DNA from: Aphelocoma coerulescens
Lineage: Eukaryota > Chordata > Aves > Passeriformes > Corvidae
Assembly: GCF_041296385.1 (NCBI RefSeq)
Contig: NW_027184084.1
Span: 2,108,001-2,172,000, forward strand
Direction of reading: 5' to 3'
DNA: 64,000 nt
The translations under genes were made by a program, and so were the position numbers. Of this stretch, positions 22,861 to 34,433 are shown one piece after another. Positions within the stretch are counted from its first letter, which is position 1, and every line of letters begins with the position of its first letter. The notes beneath the pieces were generated by a model, which saw only the letters and a list, made by a program, of their open reading frames with translations, was not told the origin of the DNA and did no database searches.

Positions 22861-23312
22861 AATAAAATATTAAAGAATAAAATAGTAAAATATAATAATA
22901 GTAACAACAGAAATGAAAAGGGGCATAACAAAAAGAGAGAGAGGAATAAAACCCAAGAAGAACAAGTGATGTGCAAAGCAATTGCTCACCACCCGTTTAC
23001 CCATGCCCAGCCACTTCCCAAACAGTGATCAGCCCCTTCTGGCTAACTCCTCACAGATTATATACTGAGCATGATGTTCTAGGGTATGGAATATGCTTTT
23101 GCCCAGTTCAGGTCCTGGCTGTGTCCCCTCTCTATTTCTTGTGCCCCTCCAGCCTTCTCACTGTAAGGCCATAGGAAGCTGAAAAGTTCTTGACTTAGTA
23201 TAAACACAACTCAGCAACAACTAAAAATATCAGTAAATTATCAACATTATTCTCATACTGAATCGAAAACATAAGCTACTAGGAAGAAAATTAACTATCC
23301 CAGGAGAGTATC
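22861..23312 (-). mobile_element. ERVL-type LTR fragment
   Basis: Read on the minus strand it contains the series GAGAATAATGTTGATAA, AAGTCAAGAACTTTTCAGCTTC, ATATTCCATACC and GTGGTGAGCAATTGC. The plus-strand LTR at 39935-40478 shares all of these in the same order. It is fused directly to the end of a CR1, and its ends are not resolved. The sequence up to 23457 may be adjoining ERVL internal DNA. Confidence 0.7.
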
Positions 23313-23457
23313 CATCCCTTATTCCAAACCATTTGCATCATGCCAGGTCCCACACTTTCCAATACAGCATCACCTTTCCTATCTTTTGATATATACAGAC
23401 AGATATAATTCCCTTAGTCTATGGACCATCCTTATAAAATGCCCATTGATTTCATTT

Positions 23458-25260
23458 ATAGAATCACAGAATCATTTAGGTTGGAAAAGGCTTCTGAGAT
23501 CGAGTCCAACTTTTGACTTAACAACACCTTGTCAACTATACCATAGCACTAAGTGCTACGTCCAGTCATTTCTTAAACACCTCCAGGGATGGCAACCACC
23601 ACCTCCCTGGGCAGCCCATTCCAATGTTTAATCATCCTTTCTGTGAAGAACTTCTTCCTAATGTCCAGCCTAAACTTCCCCTGTGTTGGGGTTTTAGTTT
23701 AGTCCTAGTTTTTTTTCTGTTAAAGGAATTTTTCCCATATGCATGTTGCTAGGAGATAAATGGCCGTACTTAAGAGAAGATGGCCGTACTTAAGAAAGAC
23801 AAAAGGGCCTGTCCAGGCTTTTGTTTTTCACCTGGGTGTGAGTTCAGTTCTCTCTCAGCGTCTGGAGAGAGAAGCTGCAGAGAAGGCTGCTGGTTCCCGT
23901 TTTCGGTGTCTTTCTTTCTGCTGGAAACAACACCGGGATCCCAAAGCTGCTTTCCCTGCCCTGCTGGAGGCTGGGCTGTGGCCGCCCTGCCCCGCTGCTG
24001 CTTCGAGCCTTCGCTGCGTTGTAGCCGTGCTCACCCTGCCTGCCTGGACCTCCGCGGGGTTCCCCTTTTTGGATACATCTCGTCTGCCACCCGGGATTTG
24101 TGTTTGTGCCTGCCGCTCCAGCCTGCCGTTCCAGCCTGCTGCTCCCGAGAGTCCGGGATCGGCTGCCCAGCGGTTTGTGAAGCCCTTGTTCCATCCTTCC
24201 CCGGGATCCCAGGGCACCAGCGCCGCGTGCTCCCCGAGCTCGCTCCGGAGCGCCCCCTGCAGCCGCGGAAGAACCATCGCACCTGCCCTGCTCACCGGGA
24301 GCCGCCAGCGATCCCTGCCGGCTGCGAGCGGAACTGCACCCGAGGGGAAATAGCCTGACAGCCGAGAAGGCTGGGACTGGGTTTGTGTTTGCTGTTACTG
24401 TCATAGTTGTTGTTGTTTTGTTTGACTGGTTATATATCTATATATATATATATATATAGTAAAGGACTGTTATTCCTATTTCCCACATCTTTGCCTAAAG
24501 ACCCTTGATTTCAAAATTATAATAACTCAGAGGGAAAGGGGTTATATCTGCCACTTCAAGGGAGGCTTTTGCCTTCCTTAGCAGAAACCTGTCTTTCAAA
24601 ACCGAGACACCCTGGTACAGCTTAAGGCTGTGTCCTCTTGTCCTGTCACTAGTTGCCTGGGAGAAGAGACTGATCTCCACCTGGCTACCACCTTCTTTCT
24701 GGTAGTTGTGGAAAGTATTAAGGTCTGCCCTCAACCTCTTCTTTTCCAGGCTAAACAACTCCAGCTCCCTCAGTCCCTCCTCATAGGACTCACTCTCTAG
24801 ACCCTTCCCCAGCTTCTTTGCCCTTCTCTGGACACACTTCAGCACCTCAATGTCTGTCTTGTAGTGAGGGGCCCAGAACTGAACACAGCACTTGAGGTGT
24901 GGCCTCACCAGTGCCAAGTACAGGGGGACAATCACTTCCCTGGTCCTGCTGGCCCCACTATTTCTGATACAAGCCAGGATGCCATTGGTCTTCTTGGCCC
25001 CCTGGGCACATGGTGCCTCATGTTCAGCCAACTGTTGACCAGCACCCCCAGGTCCTTTCTGATGGGCAGCTTTCCAGCCATTCTGCCCCAGTCTGTAGCG
25101 TTGCAGGAGGTTACTGTGGCCAAAGTGTAGGACCTGGCATTTGGCCTTCTTGAACCTCATACCATTGGCCTCTTCCCATCTATCATAGAATAGAATCATA
25201 CAGTTGGCCTTGGCCCATTGATCCAGCCTGTCCAGATTTAATCCATGACTTTGAGCTCCA
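23458..25260 (-). mobile_element. CR1 LINE (copy f), split by a 926-bp LTR
   Basis: Antisense CR1 starting with its 3' end (AGAATCACAGAATCATTTAGGTTGG). Segment 23458-23683 continues at 24610-25260. The minus strand encodes the RT tail ([40 protein letters not shown]). Near 25181-25200 a short ATCATAGAATAGAATCATA piece interrupts it. No intact frame remains. Confidence 0.85.
23684..24609. mobile_element. Solo LTR (926 bp), GC-rich
   Basis: TGTTGGGGTTTTAG...AAAACCGAGACA, flanked by a perfect 5-bp duplication ccctg (23679-23683 and 24610-24614). It holds a 20-bp tandem duplication (tggccgtacttaagagaaga, 23761 onward), a long GC-rich middle and a (TA)n run at 24430-24459. Open frames across the GC-rich part are by-products of base composition. 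Related sequence starts at 37672. Confidence 0.88.
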
Positions 25261-25640
25261 CCTGTCATAAGAGTCTTTCAGTACAGAAAAAGTTGATGTA
25301 TAGTGTTGGATTGTCGCATGTTGAAGCGAGTTCTGGTTCCATCACTGCTGTGCTTGTCTAGTTTCATCAAAGTTCATTCTTTGTAATCTAGGTGATTTTT
25401 ACTAAAATATTCTTGATATGGCGATTGAAAGGGAGTGGAAATTGGATGTGGCACTCAGTGCCATGGTTTAGTTGAGGCGGTGTTAGGGCATGGGTTGGAC
25501 TTGGTGATCTTGAAGGTCTCTTCCAACCTAGTGATTCTGTGATTCTGTGGGTTCTGATCCCTATCTCTAGAGTGGTGAAGACAGGCACTGCAAGATGCCC
25601 AGTGCAGTGATGGGCATACAGCCACCAAAGAAGTGAAAAT
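25261..25640 (+). mobile_element. CR1 3' end fragment with flanking unassigned sequence
   Basis: Positions 25440-25550 are a plus-strand CR1 3' end (GCACTCAGTGCCATGGTTTAG...CTAGTGATTCTGTGATTCTGTG). The flanks on either side (25261-25439 and 25551-25640) were not recognised. Confidence 0.7.
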
Positions 25641-26080
25641 ATAGTGTTATATAGCAATTAGCATAATACAATTTAATTCATTGCCTATTCTCACCCCAAA
25701 TCAAATCCCTTTGAGGCACACACCAGACTTCCCCATCCTCCTGCATTACCCACCAAGTGCACCCAGGCCCTTGAGCAAAAGCAATTCCATTATGGATTTG
25801 CCTTTTTTTGAGGCAGGAATAACCCAGACTGTTTTTCCCAGCATGTTTTTAATGTGCACTAAAGGAACTTTATCCCCTTCTACAGTACGTAAAAGTTTTG
25901 ATTGGGAAGATCCAGCTCGATTGGCAGATCCTGTAGTATTGACTAACCAAATGCCTTTTCCTAAATGTCTATCCCAATGTTTGAAGGTCCCACCACCCAT
26001 TGCTCTTGGTGTTGTCTTTAAACAATTCATTGTATTGTTCGATTATTCTGAAGGGTGGTTCATGATAAGGGGATGTGATA
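25641..26080 (-). pseudogene. Retroviral pol C-terminal remnant (ERVL-type, tentative)
   Basis: A 94-codon minus-strand frame (26030-25746) contains FKHWDRHLGKGIWLVNT, SQSKLLRTVEGDKVPLVHI and KNMLGKTVWVIPASKKGKS. These resemble the C-terminal end of avian ERVL-type pol polyproteins. No catalytic residues are present, and the assignment rests on general recognition of the block. Confidence 0.45.
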
Positions 26081-26107
26081 TGCTTACTCAATGCCATGTT
26101 CTTTGGC

Positions 26108-26960
26108 TGTACTGGGTCTGGCTGAGCTGTAGTTCATGTTCCCCCAGCAACCCTCACAGTGCTGTGCTTTGCATTGGGAGCTAGAAAGGTGTTGAGAACA
26201 CACCAGTGTTTTGGCTACTGCTGAGCAGCACTGGCACAGCATCAGCAGTGTCTCTCCAACATTCCCCCCCATCAAGGGGCTGGGAGTGGGCAAGATCCTG
26301 GAAGGGGACACAACTGGGCCAACTGACCCAAATTAACCAAAGGGATATTCTATACCATATGATGTCAGCCCAGATATAAAAGCTAAGAAAAGGAGGAGGA
26401 AGGGGGCATTTGTTATTTACAATGCTTGCCTTTAGGAGCAAATGCTATGCATACTGAAGCCCTGCTTCCTGGGAAGTGGCTGGACATTGCTTGATGATGG
26501 GAAGTAGCCTTTGCTTTAGTAAATGACCTTTGCCTTGACCCACAAGTTGGTTTTCTTCCATCTTATTTTCTTCCCCCATCCTGCTGAGGAGGGGAGTGAT
26601 AGAGTGGCTTGGTGGGTGTTGCAGCGGGGATACTGTAACACGCATATCAAACAAGGAGTCCCGTGGAAAAGAAATATATATGGACAGATTCTTGATAGAT
26701 GTTTCAGAGATGTTTATTTCTCCAGCCGCATGGCTGGGGCTCTCCCGAGGAACTCTTACAGTCACCAGGCAGAGGGTCCTTCGCCGCGCAGGGAAACACA
26801 AACCAACCAATGGGGAATGAAGCTGACCAGGGGCGAGGGAAACCCCGTCTCTGTCCCCTCAGGGCCCCTCTCCCAGGGCTACATGGCGGGATGGGGGGGG
26901 GGGGACCCCAACACCCCAACAGGTGGGCACCTGGTGTCCAACCAAGGTCAACCCACCACA
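26108..26960 (+). mobile_element. ERVL-2 5' LTR, split by a younger LTR
   Basis: Starts TGTACTGGGTCTGGCTGAGC and ends CAACCCACCACA at 26960. A TATA box GATATAAAAGC lies near 26371-26381. The segment 26617-26921 is a later insertion. A primer site follows nearby and ERVL gag lies downstream, so this is the 5' LTR of the ERVL-2 provirus. A closely related end sequence is at 43432-43512. Confidence 0.75.
26617..26921 (-). mobile_element. Solo LTR (305 bp) in the ERVL-2 5' LTR
   Basis: TGTTGCAGCGGGG...CCCCAACA in plus orientation; on the minus strand it starts TGTTGGGGTGTTGGGG and carries GAGAAATAAACATC (poly-A signal near 26718). It is flanked by a perfect 6-bp duplication ggtggg (26611-26616 and 26922-26927). 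A G-run of about 15 lies near 26889-26904. Confidence 0.88.
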
Positions 26961-26968
26961 GTATTTTT

Positions 26969-26986
26969 TGGCACCCAACATGGGGT
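26969..26986 (+). other. ERVL-2 primer-binding site (lysine-tRNA-like)
   Basis: TGGCACCCAACATGGGGT, two C-to-T/G-to-A changes from the lysine-tRNA(1,2) type site TGGCGCCCAACGTGGGGC. It lies 8 bases after the LTR end. Confidence 0.65.
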
Positions 26987-27439
26987 ACAAGACAAGGGCA
27001 GTTTGTATTAAGTCTGCTATAACTACAGCAGTTATTAAGTAGCAAGCTCCTGTGTGGGACACGGGGTTTCTTGGTTGCACTGCTTATGTCTTTATTTTGC
27101 TGACTATGGGAACACAATACAAATAATGGCTCTGTGCTTTGCTGTGGCACTGATGGCTTTGCTGTGCTGGGGGAGCTATCTTGTGGAGAAAATCAGAGAA
27201 TACATCTCCCTCTCCTTACCTAGGACAGATATGGATGGTTTTAATATGCAGGCTCCCCAGGTATTTGTTCACCCTGTTTAATACTACTAATTAACACTGT
27301 TAGCATATTATGTGGTTGGTGGAATCTGGTGTAATCTTGGTGTAAGAGAAGAATATTTTGGGCGAGGTGATACTGAAATGTGCCAGTTCCTGGGTGGCAG
27401 GGTGTATGGAAGGATTTGGGCAGGTTCCTAGGGCGGTTA
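26987..27439 (+). other. ERVL-2 leader region
   Basis: Non-coding or decayed sequence between the primer site and a solo LTR. It contains short hydrophobic reading (MALCFAVALMALLCWGSYLV near 27126-27185) of unknown meaning. It ends ggtta (27435-27439), duplicated at 28719-28723. Confidence 0.5.
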
Positions 27440-28718
27440 TGTAGTGGTTTGGTCCAAAATACTCATTACTGTTTATCTTCTGTGAGATAAGAATTAGGAG
27501 AAAAGCAAAGCAGGCACCAAACTTGAAAGAATATAAAAAAGTTTATTAACAGACCTAAAAGAAGAAAAAAAATTATACCACACCTTCAGAACTCTCCTCC
27601 TCCCCCCACCTTCCCCCCTTCTCTCACTGACAATGAAAAAAGACAACCCTTAAGATGTTCCGTCTGTTTACCACTTCCATAATAACCTTGTTCAGTCCAT
27701 TTAGGAAGAAGAGTCTCTCTTGCTCATGCTATGAAAACAGTATCACAACGAGACAGCTGCCCACTTCCAAATAACTTTGTTCAGTCCATTTAGGAAGAGG
27801 AGTCTCTCTGCTTGCATGTGAGTCCCTTCCCCCAACTTGCAGCTTTTCCCACAACTGCTTTCGAGGGTCCACTCTTGAAGTTGTTGGGGTACAATTTTAA
27901 GGTTGAGCCGTTCAAAAACAAAAAAAAAACAGAGGCCCTTCTCCTTCCCGGGGAGCAAAGGGTCTTCCTCATCTTCATCTTTTGGACTATCTCTGGGAGC
28001 ATCTCTAGGAACTGAGGTTTTCTCCTTTCCCATTTGGAGCAAAAGTCCTCATCTGGTTTATCTCTCCCTGTCCAAACTTCTCATGAAATTACAGCTGCAT
28101 CAGCATCTGCCTATCTCAGCGCAGGTGCTTTTGCTTACGAGCTGAACACTCCACCCCCCATATCTTCATGAAATTACAATGGGATACTCTGATATATCAT
28201 AGCTTCACAACAGACTTTCAGCTTTAAGCATCTCCTCTTTCTCTTCCCTCAGGTTTTCAGCTCTTCACAGCAATAGAAGGGTTAATCTCACCTCGGCCTT
28301 GCAGCTTTGCAGCTGGAATGTTGAATTTTCTTATCACAGTGGAGAGGGGGGAGAGCCAAGCTGCTCCAGCTGCCCACGGCAAAGCAGTGGGGGGGGTTCC
28401 ATGGCTGGAACAGGTCCATCTACTCCAGGATGGCCGTGCCCCGGCCCAGCCTGGCCCGAGCAGGGCCTGGCCAGGCCCGCTGGCCCCCACATGGGGCCCG
28501 CAGCCACCTGTCCCAGCACCGGAAACAAGAGAGAGAGAGCTGGGGGGGTTGTCTATTCTTAAGTGTGGATCGCAGAGGCGGTCACAACTTTAAGTGGCTT
28601 ATAGAATTGTCCATATTCAAACTGGCCATCTGATAGGTTCTATCAGGTCATAGAGGAAGCAGTAAGCCCCCCTTAGCAAGGACATCACCTCCGAGACTAT
28701 GCTTGCTAACCTATGACA
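27440..28718 (-). mobile_element. Solo LTR (about 1,279 bp), family E
   Basis: On the minus strand it starts TGTCATAGGTTAGCAAGC and ends GGACCAAACCACTACA, with a perfect 5-bp duplication ggtta (27435-27439 and 28719-28723). AATAAAC on the minus strand near 27545 is the poly-A signal. It contains two copies of a GAAGAGGAGTCTCTC/CAGTCCATTTAGG-type repeat (27690-27810). An oppositely oriented copy is at 44108-45350. Confidence 0.9.
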
Positions 28719-29223
28719 GGTTATCACCTCCCATTACCTAGGACTTTACACCTGAACAGGTAAACAACCCTGGCAAACTGATGTTTCACCTGATAGAAGG
28801 GTGCCTTGCCTACCCCAATGAAAACTAGCAGCTCCTCACCCTGTACTGGGGCCTGGCCTGTACCTATCAAGCCACAGTTCAGTACTCTCAGAGGACTGTA
28901 GTTGAGGCAGGAACCCAAACTGCATTTGAGTACACTATGGCTGAGATAAGGACTCAAACCACAGCAACTGCAATAATTGCCCCAGAAGTGAAAAAGAAAC
29001 AGTGAACAAGGAAAACAACAGTTCCATATCCTCGATTAGAAAGGGAGGAGAAAGAAGAGGAAGGGTCTGATCAAGAAGCCAGACTTTCAACCAAAAAAAT
29101 TGGAAGAAGGAGTGTGAGAATTCAGACAGGAAGCAGAAACTATCCAGTCTCTGACCTCATCAGAACTTTGAGAAATGCAAAAAGATTACTGTCACCAGCC
29201 AGGTGTGAAGATTGCTGCCTGGC
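28719..29223 (+). pseudogene. ERVL-2 gag, first part
   Basis: Decayed plus-strand reading resembling ERVL gag (Glu/Lys-rich linker near 29030-29110, then a segment ending in CWDNGA-like sequence that continues beyond ERV-B at 36430). It ends in cctggc, the target duplication of ERV-B. Stops are frequent. Confidence 0.6.
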
Positions 29224-29847
29224 TGTTGGGGTGGCTCAGCCAGCTCTTGGGCTGAAGCCATCAAATGTCAGTCAAACCAGGGCCATCCACTGGGTGGATT
29301 TCCCCACCCAGGACAGTGGATCGGAAGGTGGACCAGACGAGTTCACTGAGATCTAGGTTACCTCCCCCTGGGTGGCTCCCAATCCTAAATTACCTCCCCC
29401 TGTTCCAGAAAGTTCTCCCTTTCTTAGTTATTAATTGGTCCCCTGTTATGACTCCCGCCTCCCTGTTTTCCCCATTTGTTCTGAAAAATTGCATCCTCCC
29501 CTCTGCTTGTACCCAATTGGTTGTTTTCTCTTTCCCCGCCTTGCTCCACCCCCCCATAAAGGGGTGTGCCTGCTTCTCGAGGCTTTTTCTGGTTCCTGGA
29601 CCCTCCTGCAAATAAACCTGTTGGAACCCATACCAGAGGCCCCTCCCGCCTTCTTTGCTTTCCGGACTAACGCAGGCCTAATCCATCGGCCGCCCGACAT
29701 GCTTCCTCTGAAGAGGAGCCAGCGCACACATCTATCTCACGCCGATTCCACTGAGCCGTCCAGCGAGGACCTTGTGGAGGCTAACGCTGTGTCCCCTCTG
29801 CCCGAGGGCACGCCAGGGCTTGTGGTTACAAGCCCCCGGTTGCGTTA
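29224..29847 (+). mobile_element. ERV-B 5' LTR (624 bp)
   Basis: TGTTGGGGTGGCTCAGCC...GGTTGCGTTA. It has a TATA-like CCATAAAG near 29553 and AAATAAACC near 29608. The 6-bp duplication cctggc precedes it (29218-29223) and follows the 3' LTR (36424-36429). It differs from the 3' LTR at roughly 15-20 sites by eye, nearly all in the CpG-rich last 250 bp. Confidence 0.93.
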
Positions 29848-29850
29848 GGT

Positions 29851-29868
29851 TGGCACCCCGAACAGGGA
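29851..29868 (+). other. ERV-B primer-binding site
   Basis: TGGCACCCCGAACAGGGA, three bases after the LTR. It resembles the TGGCGCCCGAACAGGGAC (lysine-tRNA-3) class with an extra C and one transition. Confidence 0.75.
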
Positions 29869-30177
29869 CTCACGCACGTGAGTTCCTGCATCGTCCTCGC
29901 TGCCAGGGGGCTGCGAGTGTCAGTGATTCGGAGCCGCCGACGCCTCTCGTGGCAGTGTGCTCTGTTTTAAAAGTTGCGCTCCGAGAGGAGATTGCCAACT
30001 CCTGCCAGGAGAACAGCCTGACCCAGAGGACCCCGCCGTGCCCTTTTGTTTCCAGGACCGGACGCCTGTGTCTTCTTCTCATGTGTGTGAGTATTTTTGT
30101 GATTCCCGGCCCCTGGGAAATTGCCTTTAGTTTCTCCTTTTTGCCGGTGGTGGGTGAAGTTGAGGCTGAGGTTTAAG

Positions 30178-30911
30178 ATGGGAGCTAAGCTTTCCCAGCC
30201 TCAGCGGGAAGTTTATCTCCAAGTTGGGAAGTCCCTGAAGAATTGTGAGTTAAAGTTATCAAAGGGGTTTTTGAAAAGGTTTGTTAAGTGGCTCTTCTTT
30301 TATTTCCCCCAGATGTCCCCTGCTAATTTGAAGTCAGCCACGTTTTGGCAATTTGTGGGGGACAAAATATTGGAATTAAACCAACGGGTAGATCCCTCTG
30401 GAGAGAGGTTTCTCTACATGGTCTGGGCTTTGAGAGATATACACAAAGCTAATCGGAAAATAAAAGACAAGCCCCGAGTTCTCCCCAGTTCTTCCCAAGT
30501 CCCTTCTTCCCCCCCTTGCGTTCCTCATTCCACTACCCCTTCGCTGAGAAGATCGGGAGGTGTAAAATGCCCAGAGGCGCAGGGGTGCCACCGTCTCCCT
30601 GACTCTCCTCGATCCTCTCAGCCACCCCGCTGAAATAGCCCTGGCCAAGCTGTTTCAGCTTCTACCCAAACCCACTCTCCTATGCCGTCTTCCCCAGTTG
30701 TTCGCCCAAAAAGCGGTTCCCAGTTTTATTGCCCTCAAAATGACGGCAAAGGCTTTTCTTCGTCCACTGTTTTGTCCCCTTTCCCTGCTGTTCCTGCATT
30801 CCCCCAAAATGGAGGAGACCGCATGGCACAGCCCGCCTTTTTCCTTCTTCTTCCCACAACCCTCTTCTCCTCCCCCCTCCTCACCCTGTCCTGGCCCCAC
30901 CCCCTCCTAAC
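30178..30911 (+). pseudogene. ERV-B gag, matrix and proline-rich region
   Basis: The ATG at 30178 opens MGAKLSQPQREVYLQVGK, with Gly2 and Ser6 fitting an N-myristoylation signal. Matrix runs to about residue 95 (FLKRFVKWLFFYFPQMSP, SATFWQFVGDKILEL). A Ser/Pro-rich part follows, and the frame stops at TGA 30631-30633. The continuation of gag is in other frames up to 30911, so at least one frameshift separates matrix from capsid. The leader 29869-30177 is non-coding. Confidence 0.85.
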
Positions 30912-32030
30912 GTGATGTCTGTGAGCTCCTCCTTCGCGTCGGGTACCGCCCCCTGCATCTGGAGTCCCCGCCTTTCCCGTGGCCACTTCTCTTTTTCCTC
31001 AGCCCCCGCCTACTGGGAGGAGCCTCCTGGTTCCCACGCCTCATCTTCCGGTTCCCTCGCTGTGGAAACCGGAACCGATGCCATTTTGAACCCGGAACTG
31101 GGAGCCTCCTCCGGTCCCTTTGCTGCTCTGGTTACTTATAACCGAGCTGGCGGCAACCCCACTTGGAAACCCTTTGATCCTGCTGGGCTCAAAGAACTTT
31201 GTAAAGCCCAGAAGGAGTTTGGGAGGGAGAGTCCGTATTTCCGGAATCTCCTGTGGGCCACCCTCACTAATACAGTGCTGGTCCCAGCAGACTTCCAAAG
31301 CATTTTTTCTTGCTTGCTTTCTCCAGCCAAATTCGAGTTGTGGGATGACGGGTGGAGAAAGCAACTAAGAGAGGTCCTCCCAATCTTATTGCAAGACCCT
31401 AATAACGCAGGGGTTTCCATGGACCACCTTACCGGTGAGGGGTTGCTTGCCAAGCCACAAGACCAGGCCCGAAACACCCCGGAGCCGGTCTTAAATGCTG
31501 TTAAACATGCAGCGGAGCAAGCATTTTTAATGATGCCCCCTAAATCGGTGCCTCAACTAAATTTTACTGAAATTCGGCAACTTCCAAATGAGCCATTTAT
31601 TGACTTTATCGGCAAATTGAAATTAGTGGTGGAGAAGCAAGTGGAAGATACAAGAATTAGAGAAAGCATAATCACTCAAATAGCAAAAGCTAATGCAAAT
31701 GAACCTTGTAAGAGAGTGATCATGACCCTTCCACTTGATCCTCCACCAACGTTAAAGCAAATGATTCGACACTGCACAACCTTAGTTCCAATTGACCAAC
31801 CAAATTTAAAAACGAGGGGGAATGTGGTAGGAGCTGCTGGTGCCACTGAGGCAACGGCACCTCAGGACAAGAGGATGACAAACAGAACCTGGACTTGTCA
31901 TAGATGTGGCAAACCAGGACACATGGCCCGGAACTGCAGAGCTCCAGCCCCAATTAATCAAAGTTCCCAAGCTGTTTCCCCAGGGCAAGTAGCATCGCCC
32001 ACTCCCGTGGAGGTACAGCCGGGAAACTGA
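30912..32030 (+). pseudogene. ERV-B gag, capsid and nucleocapsid
   Basis: A 372-codon open frame holds capsid (FDPAGLKELCKAQKEFGRES, PADFQSIFSCLLSPAKFEL) and the major homology region QLPNEPFIDFIGKLKLVVEK. One CCHC zinc knuckle CHRCGKPGHMARNC lies near 31897-31938, with the stop at 32028-32030. Class II ERVs usually have one or two knuckles. This part is intact but detached from matrix by frame breaks. The pro frame is shifted by -1 relative to gag, as expected for ribosomal frameshifting. Confidence 0.9.
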
Positions 32031-32881
32031 GGACCCAGCACGGATCTGCGGCCCCACGTGATGACATAAATAAAGAAGCCGCAACCAGAAAAACTGTGAC
32101 TACAGCCACTGCAACCATGATGGACTCTATCACACCTCGACGGGTCCTCGTGGGTTGTGAAGGACTTAAAGACTGCTGCTTGTTTGTTATAGGAGACACC
32201 ACGTGTACACCACCAGAGATCTCAATAACACCAGAGATCGTCCAAGTAGGATCACAAGGACTCTTTACCATTAATATACAATGTATTAATCCACCTTTCT
32301 TTCTTGCAGCTGGCCAGGTTCTCGCCCAGGCCATCCTCATGCCCAGAAGTTCACCAGAAAACTACAACCCATCTGTCTTCTGGGCTGAGGTGGTAGGGGA
32401 AGACAAGCCAATGCTAAGCTGCAAGATTTCATGCCAGGGCTCGGACATCAGCCTAGCAGGGATGATGGACATGGGGGCAGACGTGACGGTCATCGCCTCC
32501 AACAACTGGCTGTCACATTGGGGGTTGCAACCGGCAGAAGGTATTGTTACGGTTGTGGGAGGATCCGTGGCTGCCCAGAGAAGCAGGACGCATGTCCAGA
32601 TTGAGGGTCCAGAGGGGCGGATTGCAACAGTCCGCCCATTTGTTATTGACTCTGGGTTTACATTGTGGGGCAGGGATCTCATGTCCCAGTGGGGAGCCCG
32701 GGTTGAGATCCCATTTCAACCCCGGGATTTTTTAGTAGGGGCCACTGCGGAGGGCCCCACCCAGAAATTGAATTGGCTCACCGATAAAAAGGTCTGGGTG
32801 GATCAGTGGCCTTTAAAAAGACACCAATTGAGAGCGCTCACTGCACTCGTGGAGGAGCAGCTGGGGAAGGGGGAACATTGA
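32031..32881 (+). pseudogene. ERV-B pro: dUTPase-like linker and protease
   Basis: The open frame 32096-32881 carries an N-terminal beta-rich domain (CLFVIGDTTCTPPEISITPE, AAGQVLAQAILMPR) resembling a worn dUTPase fold. The aspartic protease follows, where the active site reads MMDMGADVTVIA: the invariant Thr of DTGA is Met, probably inactivating. The C-terminal block TLWGRDLMSQWGARVEI is kept. The frame runs into the RT N-terminus and stops at 32879-32881. Confidence 0.82.
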
Positions 32882-33440
32882 GCCTTCCAACAGCTTTTGG
32901 AACTCCCCGGTCTTTGTGATCTGGAAGCCGGGGACAGACAAGTGGAGACTCCTTCACGACCTGCGGAAAATTAATGAGGTCATTGAGGACATGGGACCCC
33001 TGCAGCCCAGAATGCCATCACCCTCTATGCTCCCTAGGCAGTGGACGCTAGCAGTCATAGACATCAAGGACTGCTTCTTCCATATCCCCCTGCATCTGGA
33101 CGATGCACCCCGGTTTGCCTTCTCGGTGCCTTCCCTCAACCGAGAGGCTCCCATGCAGCGCTACCACCGGCAAGTTCTGCCGCAAGGCATGAAAAACTCA
33201 CCCACCATCTGCTGGTGGTATGTCGCTCGCATTCTGTCCCCTGTCCGGAAAAGAGCAGCTAGAGCTGTGATCCTACATTACATGGACGATGTTTTGGTGT
33301 GTGCGCCCACGCAGCAGTACCTGGGCTGAACTCTGGGGGCGGTAATCAGGGCTTTAGAGGCTGATGGATTCAAAATCCATCCTGAGAAGGTCCATAAGAC
33401 CTCACCTTTTAAATATCTAGGACTCAAAATTGAGGAGCAG
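32882..33440 (+). pseudogene. ERV-B reverse transcriptase
   Basis: After a frameshift near 32880, the frame 32916-33329 encodes LLHDLRKINEVIEDMGPL, IDIKDCFFHIPL, LPQGMKNSPTICWWYVA and the YMDD site (33279-33290). It stops at TGA 33327-33329 just after the palm. The reading then continues with FKIHPEKVHKTSPFKYLGLK to 33440. The stop and the shift exclude a functional enzyme. Confidence 0.9.
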
Positions 33441-34433
33441 ATGGTGGTGCCCCAACCATTAAAGATCAACGATAACCCCAAGACTCTGCAGGAACTCCAT
33501 CAACTCTGCGGGTCCATCAACTGGGTGAGGCAACTCCTGGGACTGACGACTGGGGACCTTGCCCCTCTGTTCAACCTGCTTTGTGGGAACGAGGATCTCA
33601 AATCCCCAAGGCAGTTGACAGAAGAGGCAAGAAACTCCCTCATCAAGGTCCAAGAGGCGCTGTCATCTTGCCAAGCCCATCGTTATGCCCCAGGTCTGCC
33701 CTTTCAGTTCATAGTGTTGGGGAAAATGCCATACGTCCATGGGCTGGTTTTCCAGTGGGACAAGGTGCAGAGGGATCCCCTTCTCATTATTGAGTGGGTT
33801 TTCCTCTCACACCAGCCGTCCAAAAGTATTACCACGCCACAGGAGCTCATGGCTCAGTTGGTGATAAAGGCTAGGTCTCGCCTCTGTACCCTTGCGGGGT
33901 GTGATTTCACATGTGTTTACCTGCCACTAACCACCAATGCACTGGACCATCTCCTTCAAAACAACAATCATCTCCAGTTTGCCTTTGATAGTTATTCAGG
34001 ACAAATATTGGCTCACAACCTGAAACACAATTTGTTCAATTCGGCCTTTAAATTAATTCCAAAAGAAATTCAGAGTCGTGAACCCCTCAATGCCCTGACG
34101 ATCTTTACGGATGGTTCTGGGGAATCTCAGAAGTCTCTCATCGCTTGGAGGAATCCTTGCACTCAGAAGTGGGAGTGTGATGTGCAGGTGGTCGAAGGAT
34201 CACCGCAGGTTGCAGAGCTTGCTGCAGTGGTCAGAGCATTTGAGCGGTTCAACGAACCTTTTAATTTGGTAACAGATTCCGCATATGTAGCAGGAGTGGT
34301 GTCCAGAGCAGAAAGAGCACTGCTCAGAGAGGTGGCGAATCCAAAAATCTATAACTTGCTTTCGCAGCTAATCCAAATTGTCTCCCACCGAAAGCAACCC
34401 ATTCTATGTCATGCATGTGAGGTCACACACTGA
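33441..34433 (+). pseudogene. ERV-B RT connection and RNase H
   Basis: A 330-codon open frame holds the thumb/connection (CGSINWVRQLLGLTTGDLAP, QPSKSITTPQELMAQLVIKA) and RNase H with IFTDGSGES (Asp), VAELAAVVRAFE (Glu) and LVTDSAYVAGV (Asp). A frameshift near 34400 moves the reading to the frame that continues HVRSHTDLPGFIAEGNRRAD. Confidence 0.9.

Noticed and set aside
23760..24404. Several open frames of 140-200 codons on both strands in a GC-rich stretch
   Set aside because: They lie inside a 926-bp LTR with a clean target duplication; frames overlap on both strands and have no known domain, so they reflect GC content.
26523..27022. Overlapping plus-strand frames of 107-162 codons
   Set aside because: They cross the boundary of a 305-bp solo LTR with a perfect duplication, so they cannot be one gene.
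28257..28633. Open frames with Gly/Pro-rich sequence on both strands
   Set aside because: They sit in the GC-rich part of LTR E (27440-28718), and the homologous part of the other E copy has different frames.
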